A stretch of 64,000 nt of DNA, taken from the NCBI GenBank assembly GCA_050248275.1, contig JBFWSR010000001.1:124001-188000 (forward strand), in the 5' to 3' direction. The translations under genes were made by a program, and so were the position numbers. Every line of letters starts with the position of its first letter. The stretch's first letter is position 1. Below, in pieces: positions 1 to 9,002 of the stretch. Under the pieces are notes generated by a model. It saw only the letters and a list, made by a program, of their open reading frames with translations, had not been told where the DNA came from and did no database searches. The DNA comes from CAILZL01 sp050248275. Lineage in GTDB: Bacteria; Pseudomonadota; Gammaproteobacteria; Steroidobacterales; Steroidobacteraceae.

Positions 1-567
1 AGTAAACATCACCATGGTCAGACTGAGAATCACGCCGATCAGCCCGGGCACCACCTGCACTGCCGTGCGTTTTTTCGGGTTGTATTGCGTGCGTACTTCA
101 AATAGCGGTTGTGAATTCGACACCAGGGCAGGCCGTGGTGTCACCGGCATCGTGCCCAGACCGCGCGCCAGATTCTCGACGCTGGGTTCGCTGCCATCAA
201 TGAGCAGTTGCGCCACAGGCCGGTCACGTTCCAGCAGGCGGCGTTCAAAATCGGCAGGAATGATCACGCCGACCTTGATGACGCCCTGCTGCATGCGCGC
301 TTCCAGTGCTGCCGGAGAGGGATAGTAGGATTCGAGTTTGATGATCTGCGAAGCCACCAGACTCGCGACCAGCGCCCGCGATTGATTGCTCTGGGCCTGA
401 TCCACCACGCCGGCGCGCAGATCACGCACGTCAAAGTTGATGGCATAGCCGAACAGCAGCATTTGCAGCAGCGGCATGCCTACGATCATTGCCAGCGTCA
501 GCCGATCGCGGCGCAACTGCCTGACTTCCTTGCTGGCAATGGCAAACAGTCGGATCAGGCTGTTCAT
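1..567 (-). CDS. ABC-2 type transport permease (partial, 3' end outside the window)
   Basis: The frame is open for 189 codons from an ATG at 567 to the left edge, so the C-terminal part is missing. The N-terminus has a short charged segment, then a hydrophobic helix (about residues 25-45, ending LLFGYAINFDV), then a soluble extracytoplasmic region, then a second hydrophobic stretch beginning near residue 175. This is the layout of ABC-2 exporter permeases such as YbhS/YbhR/YhhJ. The start overlaps the stop of the upstream ATPase gene by 4 bases (ATGA), showing translational coupling. With the ATPase and HlyD-type adaptor it should form an efflux system across both membranes. The substrate cannot be read from sequence. 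Confidence 0.85.
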   Translation of the reverse strand, partial: MNSLIRLFAIASKEVRQLRRDRLTLAMIVGMPLLQMLLFGYAINFDVRDLRAGVVDQAQSNQSRALVASLVASQIIKLESYYPSPAALEARMQQGVIKVGVIIPADFERRLLERDRPVAQLLIDGSEPSVENLARGLGTMPVTPRPALVSNSQPLFEVRTQYNPKKRTAVQVVPGLIGVILSLTMVMFT

Positions 568-1526
568 GTGCGACGCTCCGCTGCCAGCAAAGCTTTACCA
601 AACCCCGTAGCCGCGACAAATACATCTTCCAGGCTGGCAGTAATCGGCTGCGCCTCGGCAGCAATGTCATGCGCAGCCAGCAAGGCCTGTACGTGACCTG
701 TAGCATCGCGCACGGCGCTGTCCACCAGCACATTCAAGCGATTACCCAATTGCGTTACGGCCTTGATCTGCGCGGCAGACTGCAGGACGCCACGCGCCAG
801 CGCACTGTGCGCAGCGATCACCTGCACAACACCGACGCCAATATCCGCGATCAACTGCAGCGGCGCACCGCAGGCCACCAGTTTGCCTTCATCCAGGATG
901 GCCAGTTGGTGACAGCGCTCCGCTTCATCCATGTAGTGAGTGGACACCAGAATGGTGGTGCCGGTATCAACCAGCTCAAACAGGCTTTCCCAGAAATCGC
1001 GACGGCTTTGCGGATCCACTGCACTGGTGGGTTCGTCCAGCAACAGCAACTCGGGTTGATGCAAGGTTGCCGCCGCCAATGCCAGACGCTGCTTCTGTCC
1101 GCCGCTCAAGGTCCCCGCTCGTTGCTGTACCAGCTCGCGCAGGCGATAGCGGTCCAGACGCCAGGCAATGCGCGTGCTGAGTTCATGTCGGGGCAGCGCA
1201 TAGATACGACCCATGAATTCCAGATTCTCGCGTACGGTCAGGTCTTCCCATAACGCGAAGCGTTGTGTCATGTAGCCGATCCTGTTGCGCACGCTATCGG
1301 CCGCCTGCGGCATCTGCTCATCCAATACCATGCATTCGCCGGCACTGGGCTTCAGCAGGCCGCACAGCATGCGGATGGTGGTGGATTTACCGGAACCATT
1401 CGGGCCCAGGAAGCCGAATATCCTGGCGCGCGGCACACGCAGGTTGATGCCATCGACGGCCAGCTTGCTGCCGAAACGCCGTGTCAGGCCGGTAGCGATG
1501 ATGGCGTAGTCAGCGTCATCAGCCAC
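564..1526 (-). CDS. ABC transporter ATP-binding protein (YbhF-like)
   Basis: A 320-residue single ABC ATPase. Walker A GPNGSGKST is at residues 41-49, the signature LSGGQ at 140-144, the Walker B LLLLDEP at about 160-166, and a switch histidine lies in STHYMDEAE near residue 195. It should energise the ABC-2 permease encoded directly downstream. The start codon is GTG at 1526, only 2 bases after the HlyD-family gene. E. coli YbhF carries two ATPase domains, while this protein has one, which is also common in this family. The C-terminal 100 residues (VLVDSAVRDATGHVQAL) are the usual regulatory extension of these exporters. Exported substrate is unknown; drugs or lipophilic compounds are an inference from the family. 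Confidence 0.9.
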   Translation of the reverse strand: MADDADYAIIATGLTRRFGSKLAVDGINLRVPRARIFGFLGPNGSGKSTTIRMLCGLLKPSAGECMVLDEQMPQAADSVRNRIGYMTQRFALWEDLTVRENLEFMGRIYALPRHELSTRIAWRLDRYRLRELVQQRAGTLSGGQKQRLALAAATLHQPELLLLDEPTSAVDPQSRRDFWESLFELVDTGTTILVSTHYMDEAERCHQLAILDEGKLVACGAPLQLIADIGVGVVQVIAAHSALARGVLQSAAQIKAVTQLGNRLNVLVDSAVRDATGHVQALLAAHDIAAEAQPITASLEDVFVAATGFGKALLAAERRT

Positions 1527-1528
1527 GA

Positions 1529-2464
1529 TCAGCGACTCACCTGCACCGGCAGACCCGCCGGCAGCGTCTGCGCATTCTGCAGATCGATTTCAGCCAGATA
1601 GCTCAAACGGGTTCGATCCTGCTGGGTCAATGCATAATACGGCGTGAAGGCTGCTTGTGCCGATACATAACGCACCGTGCCGGTAAAGATATCGGCGACC
1701 CCATCGACACGCACCTGAACGGCTGTGCCAGCCAGGTATTGCGCGCGCAAGGTTTCAGGTACATAAACCCGCGCATAGGTTCGATCATCCGCCAGCATGA
1801 TGACAACAGGCTGGGCGACGGGCGGACGCTCGCCCAACTTGTAAGGAAAAGCTTCAATGACGCCGGCGCGCGGCGCCGTAATGGCATAACGCCTGGCCGA
1901 CACCTGCAACTCGTTCAATGCCGCACGTGAGGCCACCACTGCCGCCTTGGCCTGCTCCAGTTGTTCGACGCGCGTCCCTTCATTCAACAACTGCAAACGC
2001 AACTGCGCCTGCTTGCGCGCTGCCAGCGCAGCATCACGCGTGGCGCGCGCCTGATCCAGCACCGCCTGACTTTGCAGCTTCGACTGGAGCAATTGCTGCG
2101 CGCGCTGGAATTCCAGCTCCGCCGTGTGCAGGCTGCTGCTGGCTGTCTCCAGCTGCGCCCGGGCCTGTTCGATTTCCTGTATGCGCGGCCCATGCTGGAG
2201 CTCGCGCAATTGCTGCTCGCTGCGTTCGAGTTGCGCCTGTGCCTGCTCCAGACGCGGCTGCATGGCGCCGGCAATCTGACGCAACAGTACCTGCCCGGCT
2301 TGCACGTGATCGCCCTCGCGGACCAGCATCTCGGCAATGGGTTCATGTGCCTCCGCCACCAGCTCAAGCCGATCGCGCTCGACCGTGCCCAGCACCTCAA
2401 GGTCAGGGGAACGGTGACAGGCGCTGAGCACCAACAACGGCAACCAACCCATCAAACGCTTCAT
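1529..2464 (-). CDS. HlyD/YbhG-family periplasmic adaptor, probable lipoprotein
   Basis: A 311-residue membrane-fusion protein. The N-terminus MKRLMGWLPLLVLSAC ends in a lipobox (LSAC, Cys16), so the protein is probably lipid-anchored. The order is: a biotinyl-lipoyl-like half (VREGDHVQAGQ), a long alpha-helical coiled coil rich in Gln, Glu and Ala (about residues 70-180, periodic AQLE/QAR repeats), the second lipoyl half with TAPRAGVIEAFPYKLGE, then a beta-barrel. This is the first gene of the export operon, followed within 2 bases by the ATPase. It should link the inner-membrane ABC-2 permease to an outer-membrane channel. No TolC-like gene lies in this window. Confidence 0.88.
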   Translation of the reverse strand: MKRLMGWLPLLVLSACHRSPDLEVLGTVERDRLELVAEAHEPIAEMLVREGDHVQAGQVLLRQIAGAMQPRLEQAQAQLERSEQQLRELQHGPRIQEIEQARAQLETASSSLHTAELEFQRAQQLLQSKLQSQAVLDQARATRDAALAARKQAQLRLQLLNEGTRVEQLEQAKAAVVASRAALNELQVSARRYAITAPRAGVIEAFPYKLGERPPVAQPVVIMLADDRTYARVYVPETLRAQYLAGTAVQVRVDGVADIFTGTVRYVSAQAAFTPYYALTQQDRTRLSYLAEIDLQNAQTLPAGLPVQVSR

Positions 2465-2629
2465 GATTCAATGCACTCGCTTATCGTTGCCAAGTCGCAG
2501 GAACTACATTGCATAGTCGCGCCTGCCAACCGGCATAAACCATAAAATGCCACGCATATGTCATATTTATTTGGCGTACAGGCCGCAAATATGCGACAAA
2601 GCCTGCGGGATTTCTATTTATATAATTAC

Positions 2630-4366
2630 ATGCTGGATCGCAGACATAAGCCCGGTCGCCCGTACACAAGCTTGTTGTTGCTTTTCATGGCGTCGATGCT
2701 CATGCCAATAGGAATGGCTAACGCTCTCGGGCAGGATTCCATCACTGAATTACGCATCCATCGTTACACCGCCTTTCACAGCCAGCAACTCGACAGCAGC
2801 AACGGGCAGTCTGGCGATAGAGCGCGCCAGCAAATCCAGCTCAGCGTGCATGGCACAACACTGCTCCTCAATCTGGAGGACAACATACACCTGAGTGCTG
2901 CGCTGACCAATAACAAGCGCATAGAACTGCTGCGCGGCACCCTGGAAAACAAACCGCTTTCATGGGTGCGCCTGACGCGCACTGCGACCGGTACCCATGG
3001 CTTGATCTGGGACGGCGTCGAACTGCACGTAGTGGCGCCCAGTAATGAAGTGCGCAGCGCATTGGCGATTTCCTTGCCCGCCCCCAACAGCGACTCGATC
3101 ATTTTCAAATTATCCGACACCACTGCCGATCTGGGCGCGGAATACTGTGGCTCAATGCGTAAGACCGACACAGCGCCCAATACGGGACTGGCTACTTATC
3201 AGGCACTGACCAGTTCGTTGAGCGGACAGGTCACTGCATCGGGCGGCGAACCGACATTGCGTCTGGAAATACAGGTCCTGGGCGATGCTGCATTCCGCGC
3301 TCAATACAGCTCGGACCAGGCCGCGCTGGATGCCATCATGGTCCGTCTCAACAACGTAGACGGCATTTTCACTGCGCAAATGGGCCTGGAAGTCCAGGCA
3401 ACCGACGTGCAGATTTACAGCAGCGATCCAGCCACACTTTCAAGCAGCACCAACGCCGACACACTGCTGAGTTCGGTAGGTCAACTGCGCCATGACACAC
3501 CCGGGATGAGCAGTTATGCAGCAACGCATCTGTTCACGGGTCGCGACTTGGACGGCAACACGCTGGGCGCGGGCTACATCGGCAATATCTGCAACGCACG
3601 CTATGGCGCCAGCCTGTCGGAACTACGTGATCGTGGCGCCTGGATCGATTCACTGGTTGCCGCGCATGAATTGGGTCACCAATTGGGCGCCGTCCATGAC
3701 GGCACTGGCGTCTGTGCCAGCACTCCGGCGCAAACCAATCTGATGAGCGCGCAAATCAACGGCAGCAGCGACCTGTCGCAATGCAGTCGCGACTCGATTT
3801 TCGCCATCATGCAGCAGGCCGCCTGTCTGGTGCCCATTGGCGCGCCGGATGTCAGCGTTATCAAGGGTGGCGCACCATTGCAGGCACTTACCAACGCCAC
3901 CCTGCAATGGTCCGTGCCCGTCAAGAATGTCGGTACGGGCCGCGCAGATGCGCCCACCGTACATCTCGCCCTGCCCGTCAACGTGATCGTTGAAGACGCA
4001 GCCATCGCTGGCGGCAGTTGCATCAGCGGCAACAACAGCGCCGGTGGCATGGTGGACTGCCAGTTCGATACGCTGGCCGCCAATGAAACCCGGCTACTGC
4101 AAATCGGTTTGCACGGCCAGCAAGCCGGTTTCTATGAAATTTCCGCGAGTGTGGGCGTCAGCAATGACCTCAACCCGGTCAACAACAGTGCTATTTTCAA
4201 TCTGATAGTCAGCGATGCTGCTTCCGGCACGGCCAGCACGGGTTTGGCAACTTCCGGCAAACATGGTGGTGGCGGAGCATTCAGTCTAGGCTGGCTGTTA
4301 CTGGGAAGCCTTGCTGGCCTGCGCCGCCAGTCATTCACTCCGATGTCAGGTCAGAACACTTCTTAG
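2630..4366 (+). CDS. Secreted zinc metalloprotease, reprolysin-like, with GlyGly-CTERM sorting tail
   Basis: With the ATG at 2630 the protein has 578 residues and a good Sec signal (positive RRHKPGR, hydrophobic SLLLLFMASMLM, likely cut after ANA). ATGs at 2558 and 2591 are in frame but precede this signal awkwardly; no start has a clear ribosome-binding site. The catalytic motif HELGHQLGAVHD (residues 346-357) fits HExxHxxGxxH of the metzincin M12/reprolysin type, and NLMSA about 26 residues later is a plausible Met-turn. After the catalytic domain comes an Ig-like CARDB/DUF11-type domain (about 405-525). The C-terminus has HGGGGAFSLGWLLLGSLAG then RR, that is glycine run, transmembrane helix, basic stop: a GlyGly-CTERM signal known to be handled by rhombosortase and type II secretion. 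Its end overlaps the 3' end of the convergent trxC by 21 bases. Confidence 0.85.
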   Translation: MLDRRHKPGRPYTSLLLLFMASMLMPIGMANALGQDSITELRIHRYTAFHSQQLDSSNGQSGDRARQQIQLSVHGTTLLLNLEDNIHLSAALTNNKRIELLRGTLENKPLSWVRLTRTATGTHGLIWDGVELHVVAPSNEVRSALAISLPAPNSDSIIFKLSDTTADLGAEYCGSMRKTDTAPNTGLATYQALTSSLSGQVTASGGEPTLRLEIQVLGDAAFRAQYSSDQAALDAIMVRLNNVDGIFTAQMGLEVQATDVQIYSSDPATLSSSTNADTLLSSVGQLRHDTPGMSSYAATHLFTGRDLDGNTLGAGYIGNICNARYGASLSELRDRGAWIDSLVAAHELGHQLGAVHDGTGVCASTPAQTNLMSAQINGSSDLSQCSRDSIFAIMQQAACLVPIGAPDVSVIKGGAPLQALTNATLQWSVPVKNVGTGRADAPTVHLALPVNVIVEDAAIAGGSCISGNNSAGGMVDCQFDTLAANETRLLQIGLHGQQAGFYEISASVGVSNDLNPVNNSAIFNLIVSDAASGTASTGLATSGKHGGGGAFSLGWLLLGSLAGLRRQSFTPMSGQNTS

Positions 4367-4783
4367 CCATTGCACCAGACGCGCGCTATCCATTGCGCCT
4401 GACTGCCGCGCCAGTTCCTTGCCTTGCTTGAACACGATCAGTGTGGGGATGCTGCGTATACCAAGCCTCGCAGCCAGATCCGGCGCTTCATCCGAATTCA
4501 GTTTGGCGAAACGCAGTTGCGCACTCATGGTCTGCGCAGCGGCAGCAAACTGCGGCGCCATGGCCTTGCAGGGTCCGCACCAGGGAGCCCATACGTCCAC
4601 CACCACGGGCAAATCATTACGCTGCACATGCCTGTCAAAACTGTCATTGGTCAGATTGACCGGCCGCCCATCCAGCAGGGCCTGATGACACTGCGGACAA
4701 TGCGGCGCCTGTCCAAGCCTGTCCGCTGGCACTCGCACCACTGATTGGCAATGACCACACACCACATGCACTGGGGAACTCAT
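4346..4783 (-). CDS. trxC: Thioredoxin 2 (zinc-ribbon thioredoxin)
   Basis: A 145-residue thiol-disulfide reductase, close to E. coli TrxC (139). The N-terminal zinc ribbon has two CxxC pairs (Cys9/12 and Cys29/32), which separates TrxC from thioredoxin 1. The active site WCGPCK is at residues 68-73, followed by the thioredoxin fold ending with IRSIPTLIVFKQGK. I chose the ATG at 4783; an in-frame GTG at 4801 is possible. In known bacteria TrxC answers oxidative stress and is often under OxyR; oxyR itself lies at 38385. Here the gene follows the metal-transport gene by 67 bases and is probably co-transcribed with the FixJ-like regulator. Confidence 0.95.
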   Translation of the reverse strand: MSSPVHVVCGHCQSVVRVPADRLGQAPHCPQCHQALLDGRPVNLTNDSFDRHVQRNDLPVVVDVWAPWCGPCKAMAPQFAAAAQTMSAQLRFAKLNSDEAPDLAARLGIRSIPTLIVFKQGKELARQSGAMDSARLVQWLRSVLT

Positions 4784-4850
4784 ACCCTGAACCTTGACCA
4801 CGAAGAATGGATACCGGATTCAATGGGTGCAGTTCAGCAAAACACAAGTG

Positions 4851-5864
4851 CTAGCCCAGCACCGCACCCAGCCACTGACCGATGAAAAAAGTCACCACGC
4901 CAGCGCCACCGCCGATCAGCAGCATGCGCAAACCGCCAGCCAGCGCATTGCGTCCGGTAAACAGACTCAACGTCATGCCCACTGCAAGCAGACTCACGCC
5001 GGTCGCCAGACAAGACCATAACAAGGCTGACTGACTGGTCAGTCCCAACAGAAACGGCACCAAGGGCACCAGCGCGCCCAGTGCAAAGGCCACGAACGAA
5101 AACAATGCCGCGCCCCAGGGTGACCCCAGATCATCCGGATTCAAACCCAACTCTTCACGCGACAATACATTGAGCGCATTTTTTGGATCACGCATTAATT
5201 CGGCGACAAATCCGCGGGCGCGTTCCAGCTCCATACCACGCGCCTGATAAATCAAGGCCAGTTCTTCTGCTTCTTCCTGGGGATACTCAGCCAGCTCTGC
5301 GCGCTCCAGACCAATCTGGTATTCATACATCTCGCGCTGCGAACGCATGGAAACATACTCGCCGGCCGCCATCGACAGGGCGCCTGCCAGCAAACCCGCC
5401 ACGCCACTGGTCAGCACCAGTTGATTACCGGCATTGGCGCCAGCCACGCCCATGATCAGGCAGGCATTCGACACCAGACCATCATTAACGCCAAACACTG
5501 CCGCACGCAGATTGCCGCCGCCAACGCCCCGGTGGCTCAGCCCGACATCTGCAATGGTGGTCGGCATGATGTGGCCATTGGCGCGAACATGTGCATGCGC
5601 GTCATAAGCCGACAGACCACGCAATTTCATCGCCGCCAGTACGGTGCGCAAGCGGCGCGGCGGAATGTAGTGCACCAGCTTCGCCACCAGTCGCGCACGA
5701 ATATCCGGCTTGAAACCGCCAGGGACCTGTTGATTCCAGATGGCCGCCTGCGCCTCGGCGGCATCCGCCAATGCCGTGAACAACTGGCGCATTTGTGGAT
5801 CGGATTCAGCCTGCGCGACCTGACGATACAGCCAGGCGGATTGTTTCTCTTCAAACCAGCTCAT
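4851..5864 (-). CDS. VIT1/CCC1-family metal transporter with N-terminal ferritin-like domain
   Basis: A 337-residue protein with two parts. Residues 1 to about 135 form a helical ferritin/rubrerythrin-like region (MSWFEEKQSAWLYRQVAQAE, with scattered Glu that could bind iron). Residues about 140-337 are the VIT1 membrane domain: the motif GGGNLRAAVFGVNDGLVSNA near the start, a cytosolic segment with the MAAGEYVSMRSQREMYEYQ signature, then three further hydrophobic helices. Members export iron or manganese from the cytosol (vacuolar in eukaryotes, out of the cell in bacteria). The start overlaps the stop of the fixJ-like gene by 4 bases, so both are translated from one message. Metal specificity is inferred from family. 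Confidence 0.88.
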   Translation of the reverse strand: MSWFEEKQSAWLYRQVAQAESDPQMRQLFTALADAAEAQAAIWNQQVPGGFKPDIRARLVAKLVHYIPPRRLRTVLAAMKLRGLSAYDAHAHVRANGHIMPTTIADVGLSHRGVGGGNLRAAVFGVNDGLVSNACLIMGVAGANAGNQLVLTSGVAGLLAGALSMAAGEYVSMRSQREMYEYQIGLERAELAEYPQEEAEELALIYQARGMELERARGFVAELMRDPKNALNVLSREELGLNPDDLGSPWGAALFSFVAFALGALVPLVPFLLGLTSQSALLWSCLATGVSLLAVGMTLSLFTGRNALAGGLRMLLIGGGAGVVTFFIGQWLGAVLG

Positions 5865-6526
5865 GCACGCGTCAATTTGGTCACGCCCAGATCGTCCTTG
5901 TCGGACTCGTTCACGGCAATCACCATACGCACCAGATGCGCCAGTGAAGTGGCCAGCATCTTTTCCATGACGCGGGCGCGATGAATTTCCACAGTGCGTT
6001 GACTCAACTGCAAATCGCCGGCAATGACCTTGTTGGCTTTGCCATCGACCACCATATTCATGATTTCGTGCTCGCGGACCGTCAGAGATTCAAGGCGCTT
6101 GCGGATTTCATGCTTTTCCAGCAACACGCTGCGGTTGTGCTCATCGCGCGCCATGGCTTGCGCCACCCGGTCAAGCAGATCCTGATCATCAAACGGCTTC
6201 TGGATGAAATCCAGCGCACCGGCCTGCATCGCCGTCACCGCCATGGGCACATCGCCATGACCGGTCATGAAAATGACCGGCAGGATGGAATGCCGCGCAT
6301 TGAGTTTTTCCTGCAGCTCCAGGCCCGACATGCCTGGCATGCGCACATCCAGCAGCGCGCAACCGGACATCTGCTCGTTGTATGCATCCAGAAATTGCGC
6401 GCCCGAATTGAATATCTCAACCCGGTAACCGGCAGAACGGAACAGCAATCGTAACGCCTGCTGCACGGCGGGATCATCATCCACAATGAACACCATGGGC
6501 GACGGACTTACACTACCAACCCGCAT
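5861..6526 (-). CDS. fixJ: FixJ/NarL-type response regulator
   Basis: A 221-residue two-domain regulator. The receiver domain has the acidic pocket VDDDP (residues 15-19), the phosphoacceptor Asp60 in LLDVRMPG, and the conserved Lys in FIQKPFDD. A LuxR-type helix-turn-helix occupies about residues 148-205 (LTVREHEIMNMV, then SQRTVEIHRARVMEKM). This is the FixJ/TodT/NodW architecture. An internal ATG at residue 11 (MVFIVDDDP) would fit the usual FixJ start better. It lies 202 bases downstream of the FixL-like kinase gene, so it may have its own promoter, and it leads an operon with the metal transporter and trxC. Expected target: genes for microaerobic life, including the cco cluster. Confidence 0.88.
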   Translation of the reverse strand: MRVGSVSPSPMVFIVDDDPAVQQALRLLFRSAGYRVEIFNSGAQFLDAYNEQMSGCALLDVRMPGMSGLELQEKLNARHSILPVIFMTGHGDVPMAVTAMQAGALDFIQKPFDDQDLLDRVAQAMARDEHNRSVLLEKHEIRKRLESLTVREHEIMNMVVDGKANKVIAGDLQLSQRTVEIHRARVMEKMLATSLAHLVRMVIAVNESDKDDLGVTKLTRA

Positions 6527-6728
6527 GCGTCTTCTCCATCAGGATTTATCGCTGCAACGCCCGCTACTTGCGACGCTCATTAGACTTGGCTACGGGAGGG
6601 CGCGCGCAAACAGGACGCTTCCCGGTTCAATATGGTTCGGCTGAATTCCTAAATAGGTCCCAAGTATGCATTTTCAAGTGAACCCGTGCAGTCGGGTTTA
6701 ACATGAATCCATCAACCGGCAGACGGTT

Positions 6729-8246
6729 TTACTGTGGCGCCGCATCGACGCGTGGCAAACAGAAAAAGAAACGCGCGCCGCCGCCTGGATTGTCAGTACA
6801 CCACAACCTGCCACCGTGTGCTATCACAATGGATTGACTGATGGACAAACCCAGGCCGGTACCTGTGACCTTGGTGGTGAAAAAGGCATTGAATATTTCC
6901 GAAGCAATCCCGGACGGCAGACCAGCACCCCGATCCGCCACCATGAACTCTACTTCGCCGCGTTCGTCTATGCGCGTGCGCAGGATGATTTCCCGCTGCG
7001 GTTCAGGCAAACCCTGCATGGCGTCAATGGCGTTGCGCACCAGATTCAGCAATACCTGCTGAATCTGCACCGTATCAGCGTGAACCACCGGCGCCTCGAC
7101 CGCCGGCTCCAGCAACAAACGCACATTATGATAATGCGCGTCGGTCTGACCGAGCAGCGCCAGTTCCTCCAGGAGACCATTGGCTTTTGCCGGCTCGAGT
7201 TTCAGCTCATGATACCTGGCGAAAGAGCGCATGCGACGGATCACTTCACCGGCGCGCAAAGCCTGCTGCGCGATCTGTTCCAGGGCGGTTACCACTTCAT
7301 CCGTTTCATAGCTGCCACTGATGAACAGGCGTCTGCAAGCTTGGGCATAACTGGCGATGGCGGTGAGCGGCTGATTGACCTCATGGGCCAGACCCGTCGC
7401 CATCTCGCCCATGGTTGAAATGCGCCCGAAGTGCGCAATGCGATTCAGCATGTCATGCAGTTCGTAGTCGGCGAGCTTGCGCTCCGTGATGTCATGCACC
7501 GTGCCCACATGTTGCGCCACACCGGCCTGTGCGGGACGCGACAGCTGCGCCAGATGATGAATATGACGCAACCCGGAACCGGAAGACAGGATCCGATATT
7601 CAATGTCGATGCTCTGGCCGTCATTCTCCAGTTCGGCAAAAGCCTGCATCACCCTGGCACGATCAGAAGGATGCACCACCGAAAGCACGCGCACCAACAA
7701 ATGACTGGCCGTTTCCCGATCATCCCAGCCAAAGATGCGGCATAACTGCGGCGAAGCGTAGTCGGGCACGCTGTCGTCATAGTGAATGACATAGTTGCCG
7801 ATATTGGCCAGACGCTGCGCGGTGTGCAATGCCGCTTCACTCTGCCGCAACGCCGCTTCGCGTCGCATGCGTTCGCTGATGTCGCGGATAAAGGCGATGT
7901 AGCGCGGCGGCTCGATGCCATGGATCCGGCCACAGGCCAGTTCTGCCGCAAAGTGCGTACCGTCCTTGCGAAACCCCTGCAGCAGCCTGACCCGCTGTCC
8001 GGTTTCGCACTCGCCGCCCACAGGAGGACAATGACGATCATCAAATTCGGGCAGCAGCTCATTCACGTCGTGACCCAGCATGGCCACTTCGCGACAGGCG
8101 AACATGCGCTCGGCTGCACGACTCATCAACCGTATCCGACGTTTGTGATCGAGGATCAGCACGCCATCTATGGCGGCATTGAGCAGGTCCTCCAGTTCTG
8201 GATGGACCATGCGCAGCGGCCCTTGCGTGACGGGGTCAATGCTCAT
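6729..8246 (-). CDS. fixL: FixL-like PAS sensor histidine kinase
   Basis: A soluble 505-residue kinase without membrane helices. It has PAS 1 (about residues 14-130), PAS 2 (about 138-258), a dimerisation/phosphoacceptor domain with His288 in GLAHEVNQPLTAI, and a HATPase domain with an N-box NLVRNAID and a G-box TGLGLSISQSIV. PAS 1 resembles the haem-PAS of rhizobial FixL: His72 (DDRHCPP) and Arg87 (RVRLLQGFRKDG) could match the haem ligand His200 and the gating Arg220 of Bradyrhizobium FixL, though the loop between them is about 5 residues shorter. Oxygen sensing is therefore plausible, not proven. Lying between the cco assembly genes and fixJ, it is probably the cognate kinase. Confidence 0.85.
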   Translation of the reverse strand: MSIDPVTQGPLRMVHPELEDLLNAAIDGVLILDHKRRIRLMSRAAERMFACREVAMLGHDVNELLPEFDDRHCPPVGGECETGQRVRLLQGFRKDGTHFAAELACGRIHGIEPPRYIAFIRDISERMRREAALRQSEAALHTAQRLANIGNYVIHYDDSVPDYASPQLCRIFGWDDRETASHLLVRVLSVVHPSDRARVMQAFAELENDGQSIDIEYRILSSGSGLRHIHHLAQLSRPAQAGVAQHVGTVHDITERKLADYELHDMLNRIAHFGRISTMGEMATGLAHEVNQPLTAIASYAQACRRLFISGSYETDEVVTALEQIAQQALRAGEVIRRMRSFARYHELKLEPAKANGLLEELALLGQTDAHYHNVRLLLEPAVEAPVVHADTVQIQQVLLNLVRNAIDAMQGLPEPQREIILRTRIDERGEVEFMVADRGAGLPSGIASEIFNAFFTTKVTGTGLGLSISQSIVIAHGGRLWCTDNPGGGARFFFCLPRVDAAPQ

Positions 8247-8307
8247 AACGATCCTTGCCGTAACAAGCAGTCAGATCGTGACTGCGCTCAGGACAATGTA
8301 CATACCG

Positions 8308-9000
8308 CTAGTGGACATGATGCTGCAATGCCACCCAGGCCGTCCACGCGCCAAACAGCATCATCAAGCCGCCAGCCACTGCGCGCAGTCCCTGCTGCGA
8401 TGCCGCGCGCGCCAGTTGCGAAGCCAGCAGGCTGCTGCTCAACATCGACGGCAAGGTGCCCGCGCCAAACGCCAGCATGACCAGCGCGCCATGCTCGGCG
8501 CTGCCGCCCAGGGCGCCCAGCAACAGCATCGAATACACCAGGCCACAGGGCAGCCACCCCCACAATGCACCCATCATCAACGCCTGCCACATACCGCTTT
8601 TCGGCATGTGCCGGACTAGGGGCGACAGACGCCGCCAGAGATGTGCGCCTGCCGTCTCAACGGGAGCCAGCAAGCGCCAGCCCGAAACAAGCTGCATACC
8701 CAACAGGATCAACAACAATCCGGCCGCCACGCGCAACCACAGCGTCAGCCCCGCCAGATTCATGAACCGCAGCAACAGTCCGCCGAAAACGCCGCAGACC
8801 GCGCCCGCGACTGCATAACTCGACAATCGCCCCACCTGATACAGGGCCGCATGCACGAAGGCATTGCGGGCAGTGCCGCCCGCAGCGCGGGCGCGCATGC
8901 CGAATGCGCCGGCCAGACCACCGCACATCGCCATGCAATGCATGCTGCCCGATACACCGGCGACAAATGCCGCCGCCATGCTCAAGTCACCGCCGGCCAT
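8308..9000 (-). CDS. TauE/SafE-like membrane protein of the cbb3 assembly cluster
   Basis: A 230-residue integral membrane protein with about six hydrophobic helices. Near the N-terminus is SMHCMAMCGGLAGAFG, the HC..MCGG signature of the sulfite-exporter-like (DUF2/"heavy-metal transport") proteins that sit beside ccoS and ccoI in many proteobacteria. The Met/Cys/His-rich motif suggests copper or another metal, but transport has not been shown for this subgroup as far as I know. It starts 2 bases after ccoS. A second repeat of the motif type is visible as GALWGWLPCGLVYSML near residue 140. Role in oxidase metallation is inference from position. Confidence 0.85.
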   Translation of the reverse strand: MAGGDLSMAAAFVAGVSGSMHCMAMCGGLAGAFGMRARAAGGTARNAFVHAALYQVGRLSSYAVAGAVCGVFGGLLLRFMNLAGLTLWLRVAAGLLLILLGMQLVSGWRLLAPVETAGAHLWRRLSPLVRHMPKSGMWQALMMGALWGWLPCGLVYSMLLLGALGGSAEHGALVMLAFGAGTLPSMLSSSLLASQLARAASQQGLRAVAGGLMMLFGAWTAWVALQHHVH

Positions 9001-9002
9001 GC

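Noticed and set aside
2619..2626. TATATAAT as promoter -10 of the metalloprotease gene
   Set aside because: It lies just 4 bases before the chosen start codon and no -35 sits at proper distance.
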